A stretch of DNA of 64,000 nt from a virus. The DNA lies in the IMG/VR virus record IMGVR_UViG_3300012936_000006, positions 1 through 64,000 of that record. One strand, written 5' to 3'. The notes below the pieces were generated by a model that was not told where the DNA came from, did not search any database, and saw nothing but the letters and a program-made list of their open reading frames with translations. Positions 1-9,210 of the stretch are shown here, in pieces (the first letter of the stretch is position 1; the number at the start of each line of letters is the position of its first letter). The position numbers and the translations under genes were made by a program.

Positions 1-834
1 CTTGAGTCTACTCTTGCTGATCCTTTTGGTAACGGCGACAGCGACGGCGACGGTATGAACATTCCAGAGATCGACATTAAGGTCGATTCGACTGCGATTA
101 CCGCAACCACTCGCAAGATGAAGGCGAAGTGGAGCCCTGAGCTTGGTCAGGACTTGAATGCTTATCACAACCTTGATGCAGAGGTTGAGCTTACTCAGGT
201 TCTTTCAGAGCAGATTGCTCTTGAAATCGACCAAGAGATCTTAAAGGATCTTATCACTCAGGCAAAGGCTGATACTCGTTATTGGTCGAGAGTTCCCGGT
301 CGTTTCCTTAACGCATCTACGGGTGCAGCTTTAGGTGACGCTGGCGGCGACTTCACCGGTACTGTATCTGAGTGGTATGAGACACTTATTGAGACAATCA
401 ATGATGTTTCTGCTCAGATTCACCGTAAGACGCTCCGTGGCGGTGCTAACTTCTTGGTCTGTGGACCAGAGGTTGCAAACATCCTTGAGTTCACCAGTGG
501 CTTCCGAGCTTCGGTAACTCACGATGACGATAGAGGTTCTGTCGGTGCGGTAAGAGAGGGTTCAATCAATAAGAAGTTTGACCTTTATGTTGATCCTTAC
601 TTCCCACGTCAGATTATTCTTGTCGGTCGTAAGGGTAGTTCATTCTTGGAGAGCGGTTTTGTTTACGCACCATATGTGCCACTTCAGACCACTCCTACCA
701 TTTTTGGACCAGAGGACTTCACCCCACGTAAGGGTGTTATGACTCGCTACGGCAAGAAGATGGTAAGACCAGATATGTACGGTCTTGTCGTTTGTCGTGA
801 CCTTGTGGACTCAACAGTACCACCAGCCGGATAA
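1..834 (+). CDS. 23: Major capsid protein, gp23-like (5' end outside window)
   Basis: This is the C-terminal 277 residues of a T4 gp23-family major capsid protein, the HK97-fold subunit of the head shell. The reading frame is open from base 1 and an internal Met lies at 55, so the true start is upstream of the window. The stretch containing KAKWSPELGQDLNAYHNLDA matches the gp23 signature seen in T4 and its marine relatives, where it is followed by a run like VELTQVLSEQIALEIDQEIL. The protein ends in a TAA stop and is followed by a strong terminator and then a late-promoter motif, so it closes a transcription unit. Portal, prohead protease and scaffold genes would be expected just upstream, outside the window. 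Confidence 0.93.
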   Translation, partial: LESTLADPFGNGDSDGDGMNIPEIDIKVDSTAITATTRKMKAKWSPELGQDLNAYHNLDAEVELTQVLSEQIALEIDQEILKDLITQAKADTRYWSRVPGRFLNASTGAALGDAGGDFTGTVSEWYETLIETINDVSAQIHRKTLRGGANFLVCGPEVANILEFTSGFRASVTHDDDRGSVGAVREGSINKKFDLYVDPYFPRQIILVGRKGSSFLESGFVYAPYVPLQTTPTIFGPEDFTPRKGVMTRYGKKMVRPDMYGLVVCRDLVDSTVPPAG

Positions 835-871
835 TCCAAAAATAGTTGACTAGTTCAACATCTTATAAAGT

Positions 872-910
872 AGCCCCGCTTAGATTTCGATCTTTGTCGG
901 GGCTTTCTTT
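872..910 (+). terminator. Rho-independent terminator after the capsid gene
   Basis: The arms AGCCCCG (872-878) and CGGGGCT (898-904) form a perfect seven-base stem, followed by a T-rich tract (TTCTTTT). It lies 38 bases after the capsid stop codon and just before the late-promoter motif at 920. Confidence 0.85.
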
Positions 911-919
911 TATTTGTTA

Positions 920-931
920 ACTATTTATATT
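920..931 (+). promoter_or_regulatory. Putative late promoter (ACTATTTATATT)
   Basis: This is one of seven copies of the nine-base core ACTATTTAT in the window. All seven lie shortly upstream of + strand genes that are virion or virion-like. This copy is 31 bases from the gp13 start. The role as a phage late -10 element is inferred from position and recurrence. Confidence 0.6.
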
Positions 932-950
932 TACAGGAGGGGTGCATACT

Positions 951-2291
951 ATGTCAAGACCCGATTTAAATCCAAAAAGCCAACAGAGCAAGATTGCTCT
1001 TCCCGAGACTGGCAACGCCGACAATGTAGATTCAGCAGATTACCCCCTTCCGTTGGGAGTGTATACGTCAGATTTTTGGGAAGACTATCAAATTAATTCT
1101 TTTAAAAGAGGTGCAGCAGATCAAGTTTCTTATGTTTATAAAAAGCTTGGCGGTGATGTGCTGGATTTAGAGATGACGGAGGCGCAAGTTTATGCAGCCT
1201 ATGAAGAATCAGTATTAGAATATTCTTATTTAATTAATATCCACCAAGGCAAAAATGTTTTGTCAAATATCCTCGGTGCCTCAACAGGCAGTTTCGATGA
1301 GGATGGAGAAATGCTTAATCCCGGCGAAGACGGACGAGCTTCTAGCGATGTTGCTCCCGGCACAAATGTTAACTTAGCTTATCCTCGATTTGATTTTGCA
1401 TACGCTCGACGTATGGCAGACGGTATCTCCGAAGAAGTAAATGTTGGCGGTGGTGTAAATGTATACTCTGCTTCTTTTGACATTGACGCAGGGACACAAG
1501 ATTACGATTTACAAAGTATTTTAAAAAACAGTAACGAGTTTGGCGACGATCCCGATCACCCAGATTATATTAGAGCGGTTGGAGACAATAAAGTTATTAT
1601 TAAAAAGATTTATTATAAAACACCGAATGCCAGTTGGTTTTATTATGGAGCAGGCGGCGCAAATGTTATTGGAAACTGGCAGACCTACGGAGGCTTTGCC
1701 AACGACTCGTATTATCACGTCGTTCCCGTGTGGGAAACAAAGTTAAAGATGATAGAGTACGAGAGTAAACTTTACAACAGAGTTTCGCATTATTCGTTCG
1801 AGATTAAAAATAATAAACTTAGACTGTTTCCGATCCCTAATAGAAATCACCCACCAAAGATGTGGATGGAGTTCTCTGTAGGTGCGGATAACTGGTCTCA
1901 AGAACCGCTAGCTGATGGCGAGGCAAAAAGAGACATTGGATTATTTGGTATTAATAATTTAAACACCCTACCCTTTTCAAATGTTCCTTTTGATAAAATT
2001 AATTCTATCGGCAAACAGTGGATTAGAAGATTTGCGCTTTCTCTATGTAAAGAGATGCTGGGACATGTTAGAAGTAAGTTTGGCTCTATTCCGATTCCCG
2101 GTAATGATGTTCAGCTAAACGGTGGTGATTTAATTTCTGCTGGCAAAGAAGAACAAGAAGCTTTGCGAACCGAACTAAAAGAAGTTTTAGATGAATTAAC
2201 ATATGGCAAGTTAATTGAAGGAGATGCTGATGCTCTCGAAAACTCGAATAGGGTGATGGCTCAAATCCCAATGCCCATATTCACAGGATGA
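951..2291 (+). CDS. 13: Neck protein gp13-like
   Basis: A 446-residue homologue of the T4 head-completion/neck protein gp13, which forms part of the collar joining head and tail. Near the N-terminus a run like VYKKLGGDVLDLEMTEAQVY matches the gp13 segment with a helix of the form LRRLGxPxxxVELTPDQIY. The C-terminal part (QWIRRFALSLCKEMLGHVR, then GSIPIPGNDVQLNG, then a Glu-rich helix with EEQEALRTEL) matches the gp13 C-terminus almost block for block. The family member in T4 is about 309 residues, so this one carries an insertion in the middle. The ATG at 951 is chosen over the GTG at 942 because AGGAGG (935-940) would leave only one base before the GTG. Confidence 0.82.
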   Translation: MSRPDLNPKSQQSKIALPETGNADNVDSADYPLPLGVYTSDFWEDYQINSFKRGAADQVSYVYKKLGGDVLDLEMTEAQVYAAYEESVLEYSYLINIHQGKNVLSNILGASTGSFDEDGEMLNPGEDGRASSDVAPGTNVNLAYPRFDFAYARRMADGISEEVNVGGGVNVYSASFDIDAGTQDYDLQSILKNSNEFGDDPDHPDYIRAVGDNKVIIKKIYYKTPNASWFYYGAGGANVIGNWQTYGGFANDSYYHVVPVWETKLKMIEYESKLYNRVSHYSFEIKNNKLRLFPIPNRNHPPKMWMEFSVGADNWSQEPLADGEAKRDIGLFGINNLNTLPFSNVPFDKINSIGKQWIRRFALSLCKEMLGHVRSKFGSIPIPGNDVQLNGGDLISAGKEEQEALRTELKEVLDELTYGKLIEGDADALENSNRVMAQIPMPIFTG

Positions 2292-2300
2292 GGAACTTAA

Positions 2301-2792
2301 ATGTCTGATGATAATAAATGGGAACAGCCAGACGCTCCACCACCACCACTTTTTACAGGCAAGAAAGAGAGGGATCTGGTTAAGCAGGTGAACGATGAGC
2401 TTATCGAGCGTGTCATCGGTCAGACAGTTTTATATTACGCTATTTCTCAAGATAAAACAAACTATCATCCTTTATATGGCGAGGCTATACAAAAAACATT
2501 TTTGCCACCGATCAGGGTTCACGCCTTGGTTGAATATCAGGGCTCCGAAACAACGAGCACCAACTTTGGGTTGGACAAGAACAGAACAATAGCGGTCAAT
2601 TTTCACAAAAGAAGGCTTACAGAGGATCAAGATCTTTATGTAAGAGTGGGCGATTTTGTACAGTACGGTCAAAACCTATATGAGATTGTAAAACTCAGCG
2701 AACCAAGAGAGATGTTTGGTCAGGTGAGTAATAAAGTAGAGATCGTGGCGACATGCACGCAGGCAAGAGAGGGGCTATTCGATGGCAAATAA
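2301..2792 (+). CDS. 14: Neck protein gp14-like
   Basis: A 163-residue protein in the position of T4 gp14, the neck protein that works with gp13 to close the filled head. It has the gp14 layout: a segment around YHPLYGEA, a central FGLDKNRTIAVNFHKRR, then VRVGDFVQYGQNLYEIVK and a final part with a conserved Cys in ATCTQAREG. It is shorter than T4 gp14 (256 residues). It begins nine bases after gp13 and overlaps the next gene by eleven bases, so the three are one transcript. The assignment rests on pattern and order rather than high identity. Confidence 0.7.
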   Translation: MSDDNKWEQPDAPPPPLFTGKKERDLVKQVNDELIERVIGQTVLYYAISQDKTNYHPLYGEAIQKTFLPPIRVHALVEYQGSETTSTNFGLDKNRTIAVNFHKRRLTEDQDLYVRVGDFVQYGQNLYEIVKLSEPREMFGQVSNKVEIVATCTQAREGLFDGK

Positions 2793-3627
2793 GACAGAAG
2801 AAAAATTTACGAGCTTAACAATAAATCCTTGTGGTCTACAGACAATGGATGAAGCTATTTATAAATTCGTCAACGAAGATCTTAATATTTTTTGTACAAC
2901 TAATAAGGGATGGAAAAAAGTTTCTTGTCTTTGGTCTACAGCCGAGCGAGCAAGACAATCAAAGGGCGCAAGAGAAGCAAGAGACTCATCGGGTCAGTTG
3001 ATTTTACCGATCATGACAATTGAAAGAATTTCTGTTGTGAAAGATCCTGCTCGAAAAGGACCGTATTTTGCTAATGTTCCACCCACAGACAAAAGAGGTG
3101 GTTCTATTGTGATTGCAAAAAGAATCAATCAAGACAAAACAAAAAATTTCCAAAATGCACACTCTCTTAGAAAAAGAGGGCAAGTTAATTTTAAATTAGA
3201 AAAAAAGAATGACAAAGTTGTTTACCAGTATACAACGATTCCTCAGCCTACCTATGTTAACATTACTTACAAGGTTTCGATACGCACAGAATATCAGCAG
3301 CAGATGAATGAAATAATTCAACCTTTTATGGGTGTTGGAAAAAATATTAATTACCATTCTGTCTCTCACGAAGGTCACAAATTTGAGCTTTTTATTGGCT
3401 CTGACTTCACCCAGAGCAATAACTTGTCCGACATGGGTGAAGAAGAAAGAAAATTTCAAACCGATGTTGAGATAAAACTTATGGGCATGCTGATTGGCGA
3501 TGGACCTAATCAAGAGACACCAAAAGTCGTTATCACAGAAAACGCTGTAGAGGTTAAAATTCCTAGAGAAAGAGTAATGACCGACGAAAAACCCGGAGAA
3601 TGGGATAAATCTAAATTTAGGGGATAA
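2782..3627 (+). CDS. 15: Tail sheath terminator gp15-like
   Basis: A 281-residue protein matching T4 gp15 (272 residues), the ring that caps the contracted or extended sheath at its head end. The segment PTYVNITYKVSIRTEY, followed by QQQMNEIIQPF, corresponds to the T4 region with the pattern IxMIYELSIFTRYEDD and then a QILPYF helix. The later FELFIGSDFTQSNNLSDMG, then a run of charged residues and EIKLMGML, matches the T4 C-terminal domain. It lies directly upstream of the sheath gene, as in T4. Confidence 0.75.
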   Translation: MANKTEEKFTSLTINPCGLQTMDEAIYKFVNEDLNIFCTTNKGWKKVSCLWSTAERARQSKGAREARDSSGQLILPIMTIERISVVKDPARKGPYFANVPPTDKRGGSIVIAKRINQDKTKNFQNAHSLRKRGQVNFKLEKKNDKVVYQYTTIPQPTYVNITYKVSIRTEYQQQMNEIIQPFMGVGKNINYHSVSHEGHKFELFIGSDFTQSNNLSDMGEEERKFQTDVEIKLMGMLIGDGPNQETPKVVITENAVEVKIPRERVMTDEKPGEWDKSKFRG

Positions 3628-3652
3628 TTTAGTTCCTTTGGGGTTTTATCAT

Positions 3653-3664
3653 ACTATTTATTAG
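3653..3664 (+). promoter_or_regulatory. Putative late promoter (ACTATTTATTAG)
   Basis: A copy of the ACTATTTAT core in the 111-base gap between the gp15-like gene and the sheath gene, 86 bases before the sheath start. Position 10 is T rather than A, as in the copy at 55494. Confidence 0.55.
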
Positions 3665-3738
3665 AGAAATGGGTTTCAGGGAATTGTTCTGTTTAGCTCA
3701 TTGATTCATTAATCGAGAAATTAAGGAGAGATTTAAAA

Positions 3739-6700
3739 ATGTCAGTAAAGAAATTTAGATTTGTTTCACCCGGTGTTTTTATCAATGAGATTGATAACTC
3801 CCAGCTTCCCGCAAGAGCGGCAGGCATTGGACCAGTAGTTATTGGTCGATCTGAAAGAGGACCGTCGATGAGACCAGTAACTATAACTTCATTCTCAGAG
3901 TTCGTGGAAATGTTTGGTAACCCAATTCCCGGTGGCGAAGGTGGAGATATTTGGAGAGATGGTAACAGAACGGCACCCACCTATGGTGCGTATGCTGCTC
4001 AGGCTTACCTTCGAAGCAGTTCGCCGCTTACCTTTATCAGACTCTTAGGACACGAGCACGAAGACGCAACCGCAGCCGGTGCTGCTGGTTGGGCGATGGC
4101 AGACGGCGCATATGGTCTGTTTGTCGGATCGATGGTTAACGCAGCCGATGATTCTGAGGGAGGTGTAGCAGAAGTTCCAGCCGTTCCCGCCACAGCTTCT
4201 ATTTTGAGTGACGATATTTTACTTACAGCAGACGTTGCTGGCACAGCAGTAAACGGAAGAACCGTTACAGCTAGTGTTGTAGAAGAAGACCTTGGAGCCG
4301 GTAACCCTGCGACAGCCACTGTTACTATCGATGGCGATAGCAATATTACAATTGTCGTAAGAAACAATACAGATGCTGCGTCCGCTCCACCTTCCCCTGC
4401 TGCTCTTACAAAGACAGAGTTGGTGGACGCTATCAATGCGGCTCCCGGCATGTTTGCCGAGGCTTCATTAGCTGGCGCAGCCGGTGAACTTGCGCCTGCC
4501 GCACCTGCCGTTGTTCCTTTTGGTGGCGGTGCAGACGTTGTACCAGCAGTCGATGCAGTTGCAGACGGACCAGATGAGAATTTTGATATGCACCTTGCAG
4601 CAGTTGTTTACTCTGTTGATGGTGGTCTTGGTCTTTCTGGCAAGAATCTTGCAGGTGCCGATGTAAGTCAAAGCCTTGGCGAGTTTGTAAAGTGTCAGGG
4701 TACCGATGGTGAAGTTAAGATTTCTGTTGACAATAGCGACGGCGACCTTGTTAACTATAGTGTCAACTTTAACACAGGCTCCAAGAAATATATCAGAAAA
4801 GTCCTTAATACGAATCCAACACTCACAAACGAGAGTCACACTCGTCCAGAAGGCGTCGAGATGCACTTTTTGGGTGAGACATTTGATTCGTTTATTGCTG
4901 CCCAAGGTGACGATCTTCCGGGTGCTGACGACGGTGTAGCTATGCTAGTGAAACTTAACGGTGCTAGCGGCAAGCTTGATAAGGGTGATCACGCTCAAGG
5001 TGCTCAAGGACCAAAGTCAGGGTGGATTATCAGCCAACATAAGGGTTCTTTTGGAGATCACGAAGTTAATGCAGCAACAGGTCACTACAGGTCTGGTGTT
5101 ACAAAGTTGTTTAGAATTGAAGGTCTAGATGATGGTGCATGGGCTAGTCAAAACCTGAAGGTTGAGATTTCAAACATTAAAGCTTCTGACGATGACTTTA
5201 ATGCCTACGGTTCTTTTACCGTTACTCTTAGAAAAGCTGGCGACAGTGATCAAGCTCCACAGTATGTTGAGAGATACACTTCTGTAAACTTAAACCCAGC
5301 ATCAACAGATTATATTGCAAGAAGAATTGGTGATATGCGATCTGAGTGGAGTTATTCAGAGGGTCGATACAGAATGCTGGGTCAGTATCCAAGCCTTTCA
5401 CGGTTCATTCGTGTTGTTATGAATGAAGATGTGGACGCTGGTGTTGCAGATCCTGACTTGGTGCCGTTTGGTTTCATGGGACCACCAGCCCCTAGAACAG
5501 TTCAGATTAGTGTCGTAAAGGGTGGAGGTATTTCAGCTTCTGCAATCGCAGGTGCTGGTGATGGTACCCTTGGACAACATGCAATTGATAGTGCTGCTGC
5601 TGATCTTGTACATCCCGGTACAAACAGCTTCACTGCAAACCTTATTTTCCCATCTCAGGCATGCCGACAGGACTCGGAGCAGGGTAGATTATCATCGGGC
5701 GACTTGGCATCTTTTGGTGCATCAGCGAACGATGAGGGTGCAATTAGAGCAGATAAGTCTTTTGGCGAGCTTCTACATCCATACGGTGCTGGAATTTCCA
5801 ACCATGACGGAGAGAGCTTGCAGGATGGCACGATGTTGACGAGATCAGCATTAAGGTGTGCAAGCACTTTTGATGTTACTTCAAACCTTGTTCAACTTGA
5901 TGCCGGTGTGACTCAGGCTGTTATCAACGGTGCTGCTGGTGTCATTGAGCATGACTCTGCTGGTGCAGTTGCCGTAGTTCCTTGCTTTACGCTTGATGAC
6001 TTGGTTATGAAGCCTGTAGCGTCGGGTGCCGGTGTAACAAAGCCAAGCAGACAGCACGTACAATGGAGACCGGGCGCACGCCGTGCAGGTGCTTCGATTT
6101 CAGTTCTCGGTGACACATTCACATTGGCAGACGGTGAGACAGACTGGACCAGCACAGACCCGAAGGATCTTAGAGATGCTGAGGCTTCTGCCGAGGCTTC
6201 AGGTGACTACAAGGATGTTCTTCAGCACGGGTTCGACTCTTTCTGCTTACCACTTGTCGGTGGTTGTGATGGTGTTGATATTACGCAAAAAGAACCATTC
6301 TCAGAAGCTGAATTGGCTGATGGGTCACCAGAAACAAGCTATGCTTATAACTCGGTAAAGCGTGCAATCGACACAATTCGAGACCCAGAGGTCGTCGAGT
6401 GTAACATTGCTGCCGTTCCGGGTGTTTGTAATGAGAGTTTGACAAATCACTTGCTGACAGTTTGTGAAGCAAGAGCAGACGCACTAGCGGTTATCGACAT
6501 TAAAGGCGACTATCAGCCTAGTACCGATAATACATCGCCAGAAAGATTGCGCCTACCTAACGTCCGTGATGCTGTTAGAAGCATGAAGGACAGAAGACTT
6601 AATTCTTCTTACGGTTGTGCTTACTTCCCATGGGTTCAGATTAGAGATCAAATCAGTGATGCTGTTCTTTGGGCTCCACCATCGGTTGTAGCACTAGGTA

Positions 6701-7251
6701 CAATGTCTAGTTCTCAGAAGAAGACTGAGGTTTGGTTTGCTCCTGCTGGTTTCAACAGAGGTGGACTAACCGAGGGTTCTGCGGGACTTCCAGTACCACA
6801 GGTTCGATATAGACTTACTTCGAAGGAGCGTGATTCTCTTTACGAAGCAAATATTAACCCGATTGCTACGTTCCCATCAGAGGGTATTGTAATTTTCGGT
6901 CAGAAGACTCTTCAGGTGACTCCATCTGCATTGGATAGAATTAATGTTCGACGCTTGATGATTTTCTTGAAGAAAGAAGTTTCTCGAATTGCTTCAACGA
7001 TTCTGTTTGATCCAAACGTAGAGACAACGTGGCAGAGATTTACTGCCCAAGTTGAGCCATTCTTGGCTTCTGTTAAATCAAGATTTGGTCTAACGGAGTT
7101 CCGAGTAATTCTTGACGAGACAACGACAACTCCTGACCTTGTAGACAGAAACATTCTTTATGCAAAGATTATGTTGAAGCCTGCGAGAGCAATCGAGTTT
7201 ATTGCACTTGATTTCGTAATCACACGTTCTGGTGCATCATTTGATGATTAA
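3739..7251 (+). CDS. 18: Tail sheath protein gp18-like, oversized
   Basis: The contractile tail sheath subunit. The N-terminus (FVSPGVFINEIDNSQLP, then GPVVIGRSERGP) is typical of gp18. The conserved C-terminal domain starts near residue 957, with YGCAYFPWVQIRD, PPSVVALG, FAPAGFNRGGL and a final domain around RRLMIFLKKEVSRIASTILF. At 1170 residues it is far longer than T4 gp18 (659). The extra length lies between the two conserved ends, roughly residues 115-900, and is rich in Ala, Gly and Asp. This suggests extra surface domains on the outside of the sheath. A clear AAGGAG ribosome site precedes the ATG. Confidence 0.92.
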   Translation: MSVKKFRFVSPGVFINEIDNSQLPARAAGIGPVVIGRSERGPSMRPVTITSFSEFVEMFGNPIPGGEGGDIWRDGNRTAPTYGAYAAQAYLRSSSPLTFIRLLGHEHEDATAAGAAGWAMADGAYGLFVGSMVNAADDSEGGVAEVPAVPATASILSDDILLTADVAGTAVNGRTVTASVVEEDLGAGNPATATVTIDGDSNITIVVRNNTDAASAPPSPAALTKTELVDAINAAPGMFAEASLAGAAGELAPAAPAVVPFGGGADVVPAVDAVADGPDENFDMHLAAVVYSVDGGLGLSGKNLAGADVSQSLGEFVKCQGTDGEVKISVDNSDGDLVNYSVNFNTGSKKYIRKVLNTNPTLTNESHTRPEGVEMHFLGETFDSFIAAQGDDLPGADDGVAMLVKLNGASGKLDKGDHAQGAQGPKSGWIISQHKGSFGDHEVNAATGHYRSGVTKLFRIEGLDDGAWASQNLKVEISNIKASDDDFNAYGSFTVTLRKAGDSDQAPQYVERYTSVNLNPASTDYIARRIGDMRSEWSYSEGRYRMLGQYPSLSRFIRVVMNEDVDAGVADPDLVPFGFMGPPAPRTVQISVVKGGGISASAIAGAGDGTLGQHAIDSAAADLVHPGTNSFTANLIFPSQACRQDSEQGRLSSGDLASFGASANDEGAIRADKSFGELLHPYGAGISNHDGESLQDGTMLTRSALRCASTFDVTSNLVQLDAGVTQAVINGAAGVIEHDSAGAVAVVPCFTLDDLVMKPVASGAGVTKPSRQHVQWRPGARRAGASISVLGDTFTLADGETDWTSTDPKDLRDAEASAEASGDYKDVLQHGFDSFCLPLVGGCDGVDITQKEPFSEAELADGSPETSYAYNSVKRAIDTIRDPEVVECNIAAVPGVCNESLTNHLLTVCEARADALAVIDIKGDYQPSTDNTSPERLRLPNVRDAVRSMKDRRLNSSYGCAYFPWVQIRDQISDAVLWAPPSVVALGTMSSSQKKTEVWFAPAGFNRGGLTEGSAGLPVPQVRYRLTSKERDSLYEANINPIATFPSEGIVIFGQKTLQVTPSALDRINVRRLMIFLKKEVSRIASTILFDPNVETTWQRFTAQVEPFLASVKSRFGLTEFRVILDETTTTPDLVDRNILYAKIMLKPARAIEFIALDFVITRSGASFDD

Positions 7252-7261
7252 AAATAAATAT

Positions 7262-7288
7262 GTGGGGGGGATTTAGTTTCCCCCCCAC
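7262..7288 (+). terminator. G/C hairpin after sheath gene
   Basis: GTGGGGGGG (7262-7270) and CCCCCCCAC (7280-7288) form a perfect nine-base stem with a nine-base loop. The following sequence is TATTTATATT rather than a pure T tract, and it overlaps the late-promoter motif, so the site probably both ends the sheath message and starts the next one. Confidence 0.65.
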
Positions 7289-7298
7289 TATTTATATT
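7287..7298 (+). promoter_or_regulatory. Putative late promoter (ACTATTTATATT)
   Basis: A copy of the late motif that begins inside the right arm of the preceding hairpin and lies 63 bases before the tail tube start. Confidence 0.6.
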
Positions 7299-7349
7299 AG
7301 TGAACGCTATTAAGCGACAACGAATTAACTTTTAAGAGAGGATATAAAA

Positions 7350-7955
7350 ATGGGTTTTTGGTCAGATTCACAGCAAGTAGATCCAAAGAGAGCATATCGA
7401 TGGGTATTAAGAGTAGGTACAATTCCAACCTACACATTAAAAAAGGTTACGAAGCCTTCGTTTACGGTTACCGAGACGGGACATAAGTATTTAAATCATA
7501 CTTACTACTATCCCGGTAGAGTCGAATGGCAGACAGTTTCTTTTACTATTGCAGACCCTGTAAACCCGGACATGGCTATCAGTGTAGCTAACATTATCAA
7601 GAATTCTGGTTATTCACCCGCTCAAGCAGACGGCGACCTAAAGACAATGAGTAAGAAGAAAGCCGTAGGCGCATTGGGTAATAAGATTGACATTGTTCAA
7701 CTTGACGCCGAAGGAGAAGCTATTGAAACTTGGACCCTCATTAATCCTTGGATTAAAGATGTTAAGTACGGTGAGCTAGACTATGAATCAGATGATATTA
7801 CAAACATTGAAGTAGAAGTTCGGTACGACTGGGCAAGCTGCAAAACTAGAAACAATCCTTATTCTGGAGCCGGTGGAACCAATCAGGTTTGGACTGACGG
7901 GTCTGCCGGTGACGAAGCCCGAGATGTAGCAGATCTTAATACATCGGATACATAA
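7350..7955 (+). CDS. 19: Tail tube protein gp19-like
   Basis: A 201-residue inner tail tube subunit. It follows the sheath gene, has the usual tube length (T4 gp19 is 163), and shows the beta-rich tube pattern: AYRWVLRV near the N-terminus, KPSFTVTETGHKYLNHTYYY, then WQTVSFTIADPV, and a late WTLINPWIKDVKYGELDY typical of phage tube proteins. An AGAGAGGAT ribosome site precedes the ATG. It has its own late-promoter copy upstream and a terminator downstream, which fits high expression. Confidence 0.88.
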   Translation: MGFWSDSQQVDPKRAYRWVLRVGTIPTYTLKKVTKPSFTVTETGHKYLNHTYYYPGRVEWQTVSFTIADPVNPDMAISVANIIKNSGYSPAQADGDLKTMSKKKAVGALGNKIDIVQLDAEGEAIETWTLINPWIKDVKYGELDYESDDITNIEVEVRYDWASCKTRNNPYSGAGGTNQVWTDGSAGDEARDVADLNTSDT

Positions 7956-7999
7956 TAATAAGTTTAACAAAAGTAACAATTTTTGCTAAAATTAAAGAA

Positions 8000-8042
8000 A
8001 ATCCCCGTTTATACTATTTATATGTAGACGGGGATTTTTTAT
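8000..8042 (+). terminator. Terminator enclosing a late promoter in its loop
   Basis: AATCCCCGT (8000-8008) and ACGGGGATT (8028-8036) form a perfect nine-base stem followed by a T tract. The 19-base loop holds the late motif at 8013-8023. Transcripts from the tube gene would fold and stop here. Transcripts started from the loop promoter lack the left arm and would pass. Confidence 0.8.
8013..8023 (+). promoter_or_regulatory. Putative late promoter inside a terminator loop
   Basis: ACTATTTATAT lies in the loop of the preceding terminator, 51 bases before the start of the gp26-like gene. Confidence 0.6.
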
Positions 8043-8063
8043 TCTTAACAATACGAGGTAGAT

Positions 8064-8963
8064 ATGAGTCAAAGAAAAAACGAAGACAGGATTGGTTCTC
8101 CAAACCTAGATTCAAATGTTCCACCCACTCCTGAGACAATGGGCTTGCCGCCCGTACCTGAGCATTTAGCACAAAATCAGACTACAAACTCTTTAACATT
8201 CGTTGCCCCGACCGAATTTGTAGAGCTTCCGTCTGGTGGAAGGTTTTATCAAGAGGGTCACCCACTTTATAAGCAAGAAGTTATTGAAGTGAGGCACATG
8301 ACGGCAAAAGAAGAAGATATTTTAACTTCTCAATCCCTGTTGAAAAAGGGAGTTGCTTTAGATAGATTTTTACAAAGCTTAATTGTAGACAAGCGCATTC
8401 GAACGGATGATCTTCTGGTGGGAGATAAAAACGCTGTCTTGATTAACGCAAGGGTAAACGGTTATGGAGAAGATTACAACACCAGTGTTACTTGTCCGAA
8501 CTGTGGAACCAAGTCCAGATTTAATTTCGACCTAGAAAACAAGACTGTACAGACAGGTCGAGAACATCTGGAAGAACTAGAGGGTGTTCAAGTCAACGAT
8601 ACGACTGTTAACATTATTCTTCCCACAACGGGTTGGAATTTTGAATGTCGTCCAATGACAGGGGCAGACGAAAAGGCTTTACAGAAGTCTGTAGAAACTC
8701 GTCGTAAAAGAAAGCTTTCAGAAGATATGCTGACCCAGCAAATCACAATGTTTACTGTATCAATTTCTGGCGTAACTGATCGTGTGCAAATTATTCAAGC
8801 TGTTAATAGTTTGCCAGCACGAGACTCCCGGCATCTACGTCAGACATACCAGAAGCTAATGCCAAACCTTGATTTAACTCAATCGTTTGACTGTAGCGAA
8901 TGTGGGCATGCTGGGGATATGGAGGTTCCGTTTACGACGGACTTTTTTTGGCCTAAGCAGTAA
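8064..8963 (+). CDS. 26: Baseplate hub protein gp26-like with zinc-binding cysteines
   Basis: A 299-residue member of the T4 gp26 baseplate family. The diagnostic part runs from residue 51: EFVELPSGGRFY, then EVRHMTAKEEDIL, then DRFLQSLIVDKRI, LLVGDKNAVLINARVNGYG. Two CxxC pairs, CPNC at residues 144-147 and CSEC at 277-280, probably bind one zinc ion together. T4 gp26 is about 208 residues, so the C-terminal half with the second CxxC is an extension. Gp26 acts in assembly of the baseplate hub. The gene sits directly after the tube gene and before the tape measure. Confidence 0.78.
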   Translation: MSQRKNEDRIGSPNLDSNVPPTPETMGLPPVPEHLAQNQTTNSLTFVAPTEFVELPSGGRFYQEGHPLYKQEVIEVRHMTAKEEDILTSQSLLKKGVALDRFLQSLIVDKRIRTDDLLVGDKNAVLINARVNGYGEDYNTSVTCPNCGTKSRFNFDLENKTVQTGREHLEELEGVQVNDTTVNIILPTTGWNFECRPMTGADEKALQKSVETRRKRKLSEDMLTQQITMFTVSISGVTDRVQIIQAVNSLPARDSRHLRQTYQKLMPNLDLTQSFDCSECGHAGDMEVPFTTDFFWPKQ

Positions 8964-8967
8964 CTAT

Positions 8968-9141
8968 ATGGAAGGCGTCTATGAGCAATTCTTTTTCTTA
9001 AAATATTATGGTGGTTGGAGCTTTATCGAGGCTTATAATCTCCCCGTTGGTTTGCGTAAGTGGTTTGTAAAAAGATTATCTGACCAAATGGAAAAAGAAA
9101 AAGAAGCTATGGAAAAAGCTAACCGAAAAGGCAGGAGATAA
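8968..9141 (+). CDS. Small conserved tail-assembly-region protein
   Basis: A 57-residue protein starting four bases after the gp26-like stop, which suggests translational coupling. It is aromatic-rich in its first half (EQFFFLKYYGGWSF, then EAYNLPVGLRKWF) and ends in a charged helix. A protein of this kind commonly follows gp26 in marine T4-like phages as I remember them; its role is unknown, and a small assembly factor comparable to T4 gp51 is one possibility. The longer open frame beginning at 8887 overlaps gp26 and is not a plausible start. Confidence 0.65.
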   Translation: MEGVYEQFFFLKYYGGWSFIEAYNLPVGLRKWFVKRLSDQMEKEKEAMEKANRKGRR

Positions 9142-9156
9142 TCTCCTTAAAAAATT

Positions 9157-9199
9157 AAAAAGGGGGGGTAGGCTGTTTTGTGTCTATTCTCCCTTTTTT
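9157..9199 (+). terminator. Terminator before the tape-measure operon
   Basis: AAAAAGGG (9157-9164) pairs with CCCTTTTT (9191-9198), with further weaker pairing between GGTAG and CTATT inside, and ends in a T tract. A late-promoter copy follows at 9211. Confidence 0.7.
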
Positions 9200-9210
9200 A
9201 TATTAACAAG

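Noticed and set aside
4005-4905. Reverse-strand open frames opposite the sheath gene
   Set aside because: Shadows of the sheath coding sequence, without start signals or recognisable protein patterns.
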